A stretch of DNA of 64,000 nucleotides. Source: Sipunculus nudus. Its lineage: Eukaryota; Annelida; Sipuncula; Golfingiida; Sipunculidae. Shown here piece by piece: positions 1 through 13,100 of the stretch; positions within the stretch are counted from its first letter, which is position 1, and every line of letters starts with the position of its first letter. The DNA is taken from contig CM049321.1 in NCBI GenBank assembly GCA_026874595.1, positions 12,906,479-12,970,478 on the forward strand, written 5' to 3'. The notes under the pieces are model-generated. The model saw only the letters and a list, made by a program, of their open reading frames with translations, made no database searches and was not told where the DNA came from. The translations under genes were made by a program, and so were the position numbers.

Positions 1-493
1 CTTTTATTTGACTGAATAAAATTGAGTTTTATAAAGTGTGCAATGATTATGACATGGTATACAAAGCTTTCCCATGAAAATCTCAAATTAGGGTTGGTAG
101 GATTGATGGACTCATTTTTACAGTGCCCTCTGCAAAGAAAGGTCATGTATTGCACTTAATGCAGTCTCCACCACTATAATGGCAATTAATGTTGTATTTT
201 TCCATAAGACTTTTAAGAAAGTTCTAGAAATTTTTTGGAGGGACAGATAAAGGGCCTGTAGGTTGTTACTGATGAAGGTCACCAGATAACAAGAATGATA
301 AGATAATTAAGACCCCTATTTTTATGGTTTAATTAGAAATGAGTCAGGAACATACAATAAGTAGCTACAGGTTGTTAAGGTATTTGAGTGAATTTCTTAG
401 TCTCCGCTCAAATTTCACCGTTTACGGTAGCCTAGGTGGAAGTGGATCAAAGTACAGACCTTCAACTAATAATTTTAACCTCTTATCCACTAG

Positions 494-742
494 CTATATA
501 CTCCCAATTTCTAGAGATTCTGTGATTTCAAGGAAATATTTATATTTATCAGAGTACACTTTAATTAAAAGTTTTTCATGGACATCATAAACTTTTCTGA
601 CTCTGGGAGGAGACAGATTTATCAGAGGTCTATCAACATAATGTAATTTTTCTTCTGAAGCAACATCCATTTCTTTACAGAAATAAGCATTAAGATGAGA
701 TTCCTTATGTAAGTAAATGTGAATGTGGCATGCGTAATGTGT
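494..742 (-). pseudogene. Unrecognised open frame inside GPD2 intron 7
   Basis: This 82-codon open frame on the minus strand has an internal ATG at 670-668 and protein-like composition (for example VDRPLINLSPPRVRKVYDV, then a Lys/Tyr-rich stretch). The same frame continues past the stop at 494-496 for about 25 codons before the next stop, as a decayed coding copy might. It has no splice signals matching GPD2 and no recognised domain. It could be a transposon relic or chance. Confidence 0.2.
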
Positions 743-983
743 CTATAGAGATTTCGTTAGTACCGGCACAGCAACATGCATATTTTCAAGGTGTTACCCC
801 AGGATACCATGTGGAACCAGCAAAAATCACTACATGTGGCAAATTGTTTTGCCAGATATGCCTTCCGCATGCAGGATCCGCACATAAGGAATTTCACCTT
901 ATTTATTTAGTCAATACTGATTTTATCCACATTCCGCATCCCATACATCAGGAATCTTAGCTTTGATCCGGTTCAGTGCATAC

Positions 984-1128
984 CTATAGTAATCCGGTAA
1001 TACAATATGTACACCTGAACTTGGTTGACATATCCGTCGACCTTCAGGGGCATCCATTGACCTTACAAAATCTGTGCCTGGTCCCGTAGCATTTATCACA
1101 CACTTAGCTTTGATGTCAAACTCCTTCC
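984..1128 (-). CDS. GPD2: GPD2 exon 7
   Basis: It is 145 nt, with acceptor CACCTTACAG and donor GTATGC. It encodes residues 279-325, including [14 protein letters not shown], a conserved strand next to the FAD, and the [12 protein letters not shown] motif. It ends two bases into the next codon. No further GPD2 exon is visible between here and position 1. Confidence 0.95.
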
Positions 1129-4100
1129 CTGTAAGGTGCAGAAAATCATGTGTAAATCACTAGACCAGATCATTAAGAAATTTCTGATAATCAACTCTGA
1201 TTCAAAATTATATTATATATTTATCGTTTTTCATGATTTTCTCCTGAATCCCACATATTTAATTTTCCATAAAAAAAGTAAATTGATGATTCATTCTATT
1301 GAGTTGGTGCAATATATGCTTTCCCAATATCATCACCATCATCATATCTTATAAATCAGCAACGTTTATATAATTAGCTGATATTTGTACAATTGCATAT
1401 TAGTCTTGATTTGTACAGTGCCACCCCAGTTTTAAATAACAATCAATCACATTATAATCAGAACAAGACACATTTTCTAATGCAACAGATGGGGATTAAG
1501 AAATATATCTTAATGACTAAAATTCATAAATAGTACAGTTAAGCTTACCAGTTATAATATAGACCATCACTTTTATTCAAAATCACACCTATACATGATT
1601 CCTTGTGCTGAATTATTTTACTAATCACCAAACTATGTGAAAATCAAAAGCATTCCCATAGTGCATTTGAGTTTTTTTTTAATGTATACTGTAAGAATAG
1701 GACCAAGGAATATCTATAAGTGGCACTATCTATTTGAATGAGGGTATTAAAGGAAGCCACATGATCATAATGTATGTCATTATTAGGTCTTCTGGATTTC
1801 AGGTTTTACATATACACTGGGTGAGGAATAATAAGAAGAATCTGTAGCAGCTCCACGAAATTTTGAACTGGTTCAATATAGCTGTTTCCCTCTTCTAACC
1901 TAAAATGACCCACCCCAACCTTCACAATTCACGACAACTGTGTCAATAATAAATGACAATTCATTTCTGTTGGTGTTGGGTCTTATCCACGAGGGTTTTA
2001 ATTTCATTTTTTAAGTTCCCCAGCTTTTAGGAAATTTCAACATCAACGAACAAAAAGCTAAGAACAGTATGTAATCAGTGACATGATAACTTTTGGGTCA
2101 GATAATCTTTAATATCAACATGCACCTAAAGAACTTTCAGTACATTAGCCATTTTTGAGTCACCTGTCATTCTATCTTGAACTCTGACCCCTCTCACGAC
2201 CTCTTTGCCTTCAGCATCCTTGACCTTGTTGACACTGAGTACTTTGCAGTAATTAGCCGTCGTAGCTCCCATCCTGGCTGCCGTCAGCGCTATAGATATA
2301 CACATCCTGGCGTCATCATGCTGTCCTGATAACATAAAAAATATCAAATTTGTTACAGGCTGTTACTGCACATGGACAAGTTTTCTTTTAAGGAAATGCA
2401 AATATTTTTCTACAAAGGATGTTAGTTCATTTCAGCAAATAATGAACAGCGTAGTTCTCCCTCTGTTTTAATCACCACTCTTTTGATTCTCTGCAAGTGT
2501 TTTACCAGACAACACTGAACCAGACCTGGGGCATATACATGTTATATAGCCTTGACATCACTGTGTGATCTGTGCAGTTTGACAGCTCACAGAGGGCTTC
2601 AGGTCGCAAACACAGAAAAATAGTAAATGAAACAAATCAATTAGGAAGTTAAAAATTTATTACAAATTAATTTATGGGTTGCAATTCAATGCCTCAATTT
2701 TTCAATGTATTGTTACGCCTCCAATCTTAAGATAATACCATAACTTACCATCGTAATATACAATAGCTCCAACTAACTTATCCCGCTTCAACATCGGGAA
2801 GAGTTCAAGTGCTTTCGTTTTTGACAGGAAGTAACTAGACTTGAGCAGTTGTCGCCCAGCAACCAAATCGTAACACTTGATACCCATCCAGAAATATGGG
2901 ACCTGCCACCACCTATAAATACAACAAAAGTCATCATCAAATGAATGTACAGTATCTTCTTATTTTTCAAATTACACATTACAAACCATATAGATGGTAT
3001 AAATCTGTTATTGTTATGTCAATGAGCTACTGCAGTTGTTTATTATATAATAAATTGATTCATTATACATTTACATAGGTATTTTAAATCAGCCATAAAA
3101 GTAGGACAGATCAAGAAATTTTTCCCTTCAACACACTAACGTAAATTATCCATTATAATCCGCATGTCCATTAAAAGCCAGTAAATTTATATCATCACTT
3201 TCTGTTTATACAACTTACCATATCCTCAGTAATATTTGAGATATGGAGGCAAAATCAATGCCACACAGAAGCTTTCCTTTCCCTTGTTTGTTTGGGTTAC
3301 AAATGCTGCAGACCTTCTATAATGTTAACTATTCTGGGGGACACTTGGATATTTTTTTATTATATTGAAGTAATCATTAGTTTAACACAAAAAATATGAA
3401 ATACCTGGTTTTGAATCCAGGAGAAAGATTGCAAGGACAAAAGGAAAATCCATCCTTACTTATAGACTGGCAGCATTATAGGCAGTGGGTGGGCTAGGTG
3501 TGGCGCTATGTCCAGGAGGTTAGCTCTCTCTGTCAAGGCCTCCTTCACCATCCTGTACTGTCAAACAAAATACAAAGAACAAGTCTAAATGATGAAAGCA
3601 GTGGATGGGCTGGTGTTCATTTTAAGTTAAGTCCATCTTGTTCCAGCCATGGAATAATACAATTAACTGACGGATATCCCACATTAGGACTTTATATCAG
3701 GAGAAAACTACAAAAGGGCAAGTTAATCCATGTTTATTTTGTAATATTATTTATTTTTGGTCAGAGAGATATTTGAAGTACAGTTCCATGGGTTATACCT
3801 GACATGTGGGTCTGAGGTGTGAATATTTTAAAGTCCAAACAAACGTATATCCTTTCCAAGCAAAATATTTTCCCATGTCATGGTAGGTTAGTTTACTGTT
3901 TGGACAGCAGGGGGCACCATACTAATCACATTTTTGTGTTACCACATAACCATTTGTAAAACATGGTGTGTTAGGTTTTATACAATAAGGATGTCTCCTG
4001 ATAAATGTTTCTTATCTCCCTGGGAGCTAGGTCTCAAACTTGGTTGAGTTCAGACCTTGCCTCAAGTTGCTTGCTCCTGGCCTGCATGCTATATAATGAA

Positions 4101-7100
4101 TTTTGAACAGGCCGTGCATGTGATGGGACTGAAATCACTACAGCCAATCAAATCCCTCGTAACAATAGTAAACAGTACATAGAAATAAGAAATGTTAACA
4201 CATCTTAAGACTTATTTATTTGTACAGTGAACAGAGCAGGCCTTCAACAAAAAGATGGTGAAGTGGTGTCATTTTACCCTGAAACCCTGAGTTTGTTGAG
4301 ACCCTATGCATGAAAATCGCTCCTGTGGCATTTTCACACACATATGCATATATGCTGAAGTACACATGGAAATACCCCAGTTACAAAACAATATGAGTGA
4401 ATTTTCACGCATGTAAGCACGCATGGAAACATCCCTTTATCAACAAGAATAAATGCACTGGAACCTCAGTTATACAAGCCTTTATATAACTGATCAGATA
4501 CTCCAACTGTAAGTGTTACCCACTTGATTTAAAAATAGTTTTCTTTGCTGGATATCAGGGCTGTAAATAAGCCACCTGATTGATTCATTTGTCTTGTCAA
4601 TAAATCATGAAACAGCATGCCCTGGGGCTAGCTGAACCAAGGTTTCAGCTAAACAAAGTTTGAAACCTTGCTCAAAGGAAGATGAGGTTTCTCTGCAAAA
4701 CTATGTGGTTCAATTTATACATAACAGGCAGAGGTAAATTACTGTGTATATAATGCAAGGCTATGACACAACAACAGGCAGGCTCTGTTTAAAGGAAATT
4801 TATATTTAATGAACTAAGGAATTTGAGTTACCTGTTCTATATCTACATTGAAGATGGCTTTCTGCAGGTAACGTACACCGCCGTGGATCAACTTTGTGCT
4901 GCGACTGCTGGTTCCAGCGGAAAAATCAAACTTTTCTAAAAGAGCTGTCTTGAGACCTGAAACAAAAAAAAAGGCAACAATCAAGATAACATGAGTAACG
5001 ATAGAACCAGCAAAAAAATACAAATACGGATGGAATCTGATCTAGATCTGCATGTTAATTTTATCAATCCATCCAAAATTGTAGTTTTTCTTTTTATTAT
5101 CTTCCACAACATTTCATTAATATCCACCCAGAACTTTCCAACATATGGCTTGGACACACATACACAAACCAGACTGATCATATAACTCCCAGCCACCGTT
5201 GTTGGCAGATGTAAAATGGTCACAAGGCCGACCAACTTAAAATTTGCATTTTTTGTCTCTTAAATGGTAGAGTTTGAAAAAGAAATGAAAAAGCTGTAAC
5301 AAGGACTGCATCAATAACCTGGATTAGAAACAAGTGATTTCCTGGGGGGTTTCTTTCAAATATATCACTGTTGAGTATTTAACAGTATAAATTTTTCTTA
5401 ATTTTTTTTGTTAGAGGTAACCACCTTCATTTTTTTTAAATGCTAGCTTAACTAAGTACATGTACATCTGCAGAATTCCATTCCAGTTTTGGACTACTTG
5501 ACAAGGCAGTACAGTATAATTTTTTCTTAATATTTTTTTTGTTAGAGGTAACTGCCTTCATTTTTAATGCTAGCTTAACTAGGTACATGTACATCTGCAG
5601 AATTCCATTCCAGTTTTGGACTACTTGACAGGACAGTAACACACACTTCCTCTCATTTTATATCCTGGTGTTAACCAGGCCCAGTAACTACTGCAACTGC
5701 AAGCCCCCAGTGTGTAATCATCCCCATTGCTGTATCATACCACCGAGGATCCCCCAAAAGGCGCACTTGTTTGTGAGTGAAACACGGCCCTTGGGCATGG
5801 CCTTCCCATAAAGCCTGCAGAGTGCTTGCCCAGGGCAGGGGCTGCCTCGGCTGAGATTTGAGCTCACAATTTCCCGGCTTCGAGTCCTGAGCTCTACCCC
5901 TGAGGAACAGACGCCAATACTCACAAGTATCATGTTACTAAGATGTCCAGGTCCAGCCATTCCATATATATTTCTTAGTTTCAAAGGACAATGATAGCTT
6001 CACAATGTGTGCAAAAGAGGGCCTTACATGGTCAGTTTATAAAAAGGGATATGACACAGTCTTAATGTTTAAGAGTACATTATGATCTGGATTTGTACTT
6101 AAACAATGCTGGTAAGCTAACACACTTGACAAATAATTCACTTTTCAAATAGAGATACTGCATGACCCATCTATTTATACTTTGCAGACGGTCATGATGC
6201 CATGGTTAGTTACGGAACTGACCACCAGACGGCAGTGATGTACTGTCTGAAAAGAAGGGTAAGTCAGTACAGCCAGTGACATGTATCACTTGTTAAATTA
6301 AATGTATTTCAGTACTACTATCACCTGTGTCTAGGTATTCTAGACTTTTAAATTTAAAAGCGACTTAAAATTCCATTTATTTAACAGATTTTGTTTCATT
6401 CATACCAAGGTAGACATGCAAGATGGGAGCAAGATAAGGTTATTCATTATGTAGCACATTTCATGTTCTATTGTATTAGTTTATACATTATGTAGCATAT
6501 ATCATGTTCGATTGTGTCAGTTTATTCAATATATAATCATTGTTTATTCATCTTAATTACATTTATACTGTTGTGGAGACATAGAAATTGCTTAAAAGAT
6601 GGATAAAGCTTGCAGTCGGCAGTTTGATTTTGGACTCATCAACGCCTCAGCTTGGACAGCCAGTTGTACATAGTTGGAGTAACCACAGTCTATGTTGATC
6701 CAGTACCTCAAGTTAATATTTGTTATTTTCTATAGAATCTTCTCCTATAAATCATCTATATATTCAACATCACTGGGATCTCATCTGTTCATTAACAGAC
6801 CAGCATAAACTTAAACATCCTGGTGATAGCACTAGCCCCAAGAGCAATAGGACAATGTTGATAAAGCTGACATTTGCTCATTCTCCCTAAGAAAAATCCA
6901 CAAATGTCTCATGATTTATTTATATGCAAATGCAGAAACTAGTTTTGGGACCAAAGGTCAATAATGATTGGTGATTGGTCAACTGATGCAGATGATCTGA
7001 TGATCAACATGTGTTGCCGCAATTTGAGTTTTTCACACAAAGGGTTAGGCTTCAGAATGATGGAATTAAGGTACACTTTCTTAAGATTAAGCCAACAAAC

Positions 7101-10100
7101 TTAACAACAATCTTTGTCTACTAATAGATTCAGACCTATGTTTACAATATATATACATGTAGGCTATAGAGTTATTAGATATATTAGGAATACATGTAGG
7201 CTATATATCAATTGAGAGGAGGTACAGGTTTATTTGATCAGAAATTTCATACTCCTAGAGGTCAACCAATGTTCACTGATGATTGATCATGAAATTCTAC
7301 TGATTCCCAACACTTCTCAAGAGTGACTTATAATTGATCATCAGTTGCTGATATGCTGTCTATGATCGATTATGATCAAGGAAACAACTCCAAACATTAG
7401 CATAAACATCATCCTGACAGGACAACCTCTGCTTCACTTCCCTTTCCGAAACTTATGCAAGGAACACGCCTGGAACACCAATTGGTCTCTGGTGCCTGAA
7501 TAAGATAAAAGTGTGACCTCAGTCCAGCCATTAGTGAAGATATATGGTAACCTGGTGGTATGCTTGCTTCTAATGTTACAAGGTGGTTTTGTGTGTTTCA
7601 CTTGTAACACAGGGTGAGAGAGACACATGATGAGGTTGGTAGACACTTGACTTTATTCCAGCTCAGTTGACCATGTTGTTACAGCAGCAAGGTGGTCTCC
7701 CTCAGTCTCTATGCAGTCTGCGCCTCTCTAAGAGAACCATCCACCATGCAGGATTTTTGATACAGCATTGTCACGTTACAGATGAGACATACTAATCTAT
7801 TGTTCTACATTGCTTAATAAATCATTTCCTTATTGGATGCCCCAAAGTAGGTCACAATAACATCAGATCTGGAAGTGTACTTTCATCGTTTTCTATGGTT
7901 TGATCAGACCTGGAACATCCCACGTCTGATTGCACAAGGAACTTAATATGTGAAGCTAATTTCCTTACCTATGATGTCACTGTAATAATCAATTTTGTCT
8001 GAGCTCTCAATTTAGCTGTTCTGGCAGATCTGGGTAGGCAGTAATTGTTGATCTAAGTAATTATTGTTTTTCTAACTCACAAAGCAATGAACAGTAAGCA
8101 ATCAATTTTCCTGGCTTTATATCCCTAAACCAAGACACAGAAGAGCATTGAGTGAACATTTTCGTCATTTGCTCCTGAAGTCATTTTATAGATTCTAAAT
8201 ATTGAAAAGTTGAAACATTCCTTTCAATAATTCTTAATAAACAAATATGCCATCTCCTACTTCATAACACTCATAAGACAGCACTTAGTTAAGTCATTCT
8301 GACATGGTTAGGAGCTTAATGTTAAGACAAAATTAGTTACTTTAATAAGATGGTAATACAGTGAAACCTCGCCTACTGACCATCTCGGTTTGGCAACCAC
8401 CTCAACAACCAATTTTTCCCCGTCCCAATTTTTGTTTGCTATTTAAGACCTCACTTAGATGCCCACCTTAAAAATTCAGCCACAATATTGATGTCCCGTT
8501 GGTGGTCATAATTTCGAGGTTTCACGGTTTTAGACATTTAAGACCAAGTTGCCTTCAGCAGGACAGCCATGTTGCTGGGACACAGTCATCACTTAGGAAC
8601 ACTGTGTCTAAGACAAGTTAAATGCCTGGGGAGGATCAGTTCTATGGTACATGATAAATACAATACAGATAAGCACACACAGACACTAACACACACTTCA
8701 CTTTACAACAGTGCATACAAGACAAGACCTAAGTTGGAAACTGATACTCATTTTATTATATTGAGAATAAAGAGGATGTCTGCCTGAAACAAATACACAA
8801 CAAGACATTTCTTGGCATTGCAGATGCCAAATTATCCACAGACAATTAATCTATCCTCCCCTTCAAAAATAGGCCCCCATCTTCAGAAGCATACACTTTA
8901 ACTTGGCAAGCCACCAGGGGTTCCCTCAGGTGTGACCTTCAAAACCAAGGTCAAGGTCACTAGTCTCTTTCAACAACTTATCATCTAACATGTTTAATTT
9001 TGATTTTCAGATAGATACATCTATTAACTTGAGAAACAATAATTTTCACCAAATATTGATATATTCAAGATAAAGGCCACTCATATAGGAAAGTTCATGA
9101 TCCCAAAATACCTCATTCCATAACTGTCATCTGTGTATATGCATAATATGGAAGAAATCTGTTCATTAGTTTGTGACTTGTTATGCTCACAGTACTGTAA
9201 AGTGGCAATGATGGGGGTATTAAAAGGCACGAAAACAAGAAAAAGACAAAAAAGTGGTGCCACCTGTCTTCCTCAGAAGACAAAGCTATCCATGGTCTTT
9301 GGTCAATTTGAGTTTTGGACCAATCCATACAACCCTTATTGAGATATTGAAGATTTTGTGTGATTTTTCACCAAAAATGGATATATTCAAGATAAAGGCC
9401 ACTCTCACAGTAAAGGTCATGACCCAAATTTCAAAATACAACAAGTGAACCCCAATTTTATGCAGAAAATGTGGGTTCAATGCAGAATATACATAACTAG
9501 TGAACCAAACTTTTCATTTTTACGAATTTCCACATTTCTACCCATGCCCACAATTGTTTTGTGCAAAGTGAACCCATTTTTGGTAATTTTGTCAATGACG
9601 TTGCGTAACACATCCAGAAAAATAAGTCAAGAAGTGACGCTTTTCTTCCTGCATATTTCCAACTTATAAACTAGACTACGGGTAGTCAACAAGTGACTAC
9701 GTGTATCCGCTGAAATCAGAGTGGGACAGGTGAAGTGAGGCATGGATTGAGTAACAAGGGGAAATAGAGTGAGGTGTGTTGCATATTAGCATGGATGTCT
9801 GCAGCCGAAATGTGTATGTAGGTTGTGCCACCTACCACAAAATCCAGAAAACTATCAAAGTTGTATACAAATCAAAAAAGTCAAACCACTGCTGAGATAT
9901 GAGTGATTTTATCCCATGGCAGATAAACAGACGGACCCTGAGCAAAAATGGTTGCAGGTTGCGCCACCAGTTTTTGCGTATGATAAAGAGCAACGTGAGA
10001 TCTATACACATGCAAAATTTTGGTCCAATCGACCAAACGGTTCCCGAGATATGAGCTTGGATGTCTGCAGCGTAAATGTGAATGTAGGTGGCGCCACCTG

Positions 10101-13100
10101 TCATAAAATCGAGAAAGCTGTGCAGGATGTATAAACCTGCAAAATTTCAGGTGGATAAGTCAAACCACTGCTGAGACATGAGTAATATTATCCCAAGGCA
10201 GATAAACAGATGGACGCTGTGCATAAATGGTTGCAGGTGGCACCACCAGTTTTGCCTATGATGAAGAGCTATGTGAGATCTAGACAAATGCTAAATTTTG
10301 GCCCAATTGGTCAAACGGTTCCCGAGATATGAGCTTGAATGTCTGCATAGTAAATGTGAATGTAGGTAGCGCCACGTATCATAAAATTAAGAAAACTGTC
10401 CAGGATGTATAAACCTGCAAAATTTCAGGTGGATAAGTCAAACCACTGCTGAGATATGAGTGATTTTTACCTAAGGCAGATGAACAGATGGACACTGTGC
10501 ATAAATGGTTGCAGGTGGCACCACCAGTTTTGCCTATGATGAAGAGCTATGTGAGATCTAGACACATGCAAAATTTTGGCCTAATCGGTTAAACGGTTCC
10601 CGAGTAATGAGCTTGAATGTCTGCACAGTAAATGTGAATGTAGGTGGCGACACCTGTCATAAAATCAAGAAACCTGTCCAGGATGTATAAAACTGCAAAC
10701 TTTCAGGTGGATAAGTCAAACAACTGCTAAGATATGAGTGATTTTATCTAAAGGCAGATGAACAGATGGACGCTGTGCATAAGTGGTTGCAGGTGGCACC
10801 ACCAGTTTTGCCTATGATGAAGAGCTATGTGAGATCTTGACAAATGCAAAATTTTGGCCCTATCGGTCAAACGGTTCCCAAGATATGAGCTTGGATGTCT
10901 GCAGAGTAAATGTGAATGTAGGTGGCGCCACCTGTCATAAAATCGAGAAAGCTTTCCAGAATGTATAAACCTGCAAAATTTCAGGTGGATAAGTCAAACC
11001 ACTTCTGAGATACGAGTAATATTATCCCAAGGCAGATGAACAGATGGACGCTGTGCAAAAATGGTTGCAGGTGGCGCCACCATTTTTAGTGTATGTTATA
11101 TAGCTATCAAAGGGCTACATTTGTGCAAAATTTTTAGCCTGATCGGTCAAACGGTTCCCGAGATATGTGGGTTTATGTGTGGAAACAGACGCACAAATGG
11201 ACACTGGGCAGCAAGGAAAGGTCAGATGTCAACCAAAAATGAAGGCGCAGCAGTTCACATGTGACCTGATGATAAACCTGATTTGCTTAAAATGCAACCC
11301 AAGTTTTTTCAAACAGTTGAAAGATATAGTTCCAATAATCTGGGAATTCTGCATCTAAACATTGTATCCAGACGTCTAGACACTGCGTCTAGACATCTAG
11401 ACACATTGTCTAGACACCCCCCCCCCCAGCCAGGTCAGTTGCCATGGTGATGTCTGGACCCCACCTGTTTGTACTGAGTGACCTCTTGACTTGGCTGCAT
11501 GAAGTCAAATCTGTTTTCAAATACAGAAAGCCTTTTTCCATTGGCTACAATGCTTTTTTAAAACTGTATTTACCCAATCTTTTCTTATAAAACTGGCAGA
11601 ACCCTACCATAGAATAATTCTTGTAAAGTTTAAACCAATCAGCTGAACAGTTTCATCATAAATCAGTGTATAAGCTAGAAGAGTATAAAATTACATTTTC
11701 GCTTGTAAAAAACACATCAATGTAGGTGGCACCACCAATACCTCAAAATCAGATATGACATGTGACAAACATTGGTATAAAATTTGGTCATTATAGCTCT
11801 AGTCGTTTCTGAGATTTTAATTTTAGTGTGCTTTTTTTGACAGATGACTAAGTTCAACCTCCTGTAACTCGGCCAAAAATCTCCGAACTGGAACCATTCA
11901 AACAAACTTGAGAGAGATTGTTCCAGAGATCATTTCTGTGAAATATTGGACAATTTGGCTGGACAGTTTCAGAGGAGAAGATTTTTATTTTAAAGGTTTT
12001 TAAGCTTTTTCTCTATAAAATCTAAATTAATGCAGATACCCAGTAATAAGCTCCAGGCCACCAAGTTTCACATGTGACGAAATCTTACATGTAATTTGGA
12101 GCTGCTAGCTCCGACAGTTTCTGACTTACAGCCATGGACGACGGAAAGCCAGCCCTGGACGGCGGATGGCGGACGGACGACGCTGCGCCATCGCATAAGC
12201 TCACAGGTTTGCTAAAAATATTAATGTTAGTATGATCTTGATTGTAAATATGGTTTATCGGTCATATTTAGTTCAAACACCAGTAGCTGCTAAGGCAACT
12301 ATCCGTTAATATATACATTTAATACTTTCCCAAAAACTCAATCACAAACTCAACAATAGTAAACAAGAAAAATATTTCCACATTTTTTCATTTATACACT
12401 TAATATCTTGATTTAATGTTTGCATGTAGCTTTCCCAGTCATGAATTTGAGAAAAGGTATGGTCACGTAACCATTCTACATTTTTTGGGCTACAAGGTGT
12501 AATATATCAAAGTAAATGGTAATGATAGAAAGAACACTTCTTTGGCTTTCTTTTGGTATATAATTAACTATATTTCATTCAACCGTGGTGGGTGTAAGGT
12601 TATTTTTCCTTCCCTACCCTTCATTTTCATGCAAAAAAGAGGGTACTGTTATATGCAAGGTGCAGATGGTTATCAGGCTCTGAAACTCATCTCGCAGGTA
12701 CTCTATGAGGGCACCCCCTCAGAAATAATCCGTTTTGGTGTACTCTACCCATATACAAATTTCGGTGCTTTTATCCAGTCTGTAACGATATGGCCAAAAT
12801 ATGACGCTAAGTTACCTGACTAATGACAGTTTTTGAGGGTCAGAGCATTCACTATTCCTCTTTTTCTGATTTAAAAATTCTCTCCTCTGCATCCCAGCAA
12901 GCCACTGTGCCAATATATCAATCAGTTAATTTATCCAATCCTTTCTCTACATTACCTCAACCATTATCATCAGTGTGTAAACAACTGTCATTAAGTGAAC
13001 TTTTGTCGATACGGTCAATAATAAAAAATTCTGTATGTCATGGGAACAGGCAAACCTAAGCCTTCAGGCTTGTGCTCACTCCCTTTGATACTCTGAATTC

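Larger units (their letters stand above)
1129..4831. other. GPD2 introns 3-6 (non-coding parts)
   Basis: These are the intervals 1129-2163, 2326-2748, 2913-3459 and 3558-4831. They are AT-rich with no other gene recognised. A weak inverted AACCTCAGTTATA motif near 4462-4500 may be a pogo-type MITE relic. Confidence 0.6.

Noticed and set aside
730-960. 76-codon plus-strand frame near the left edge, considered as a GPD2 exon
   Set aside because: Wrong strand; neither it nor its reverse complement matches GPD2 sequence after residue 325.
7420-7760. Exon-like pieces at 7430-7500 and 7680-7760
   Set aside because: Acceptor or donor missing on one side and no recognisable protein.
9949-11070. Regular repeats considered as a CRISPR-like array
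   Set aside because: Units are ~279 bp with no spacer/repeat alternation, and the genome is eukaryotic.
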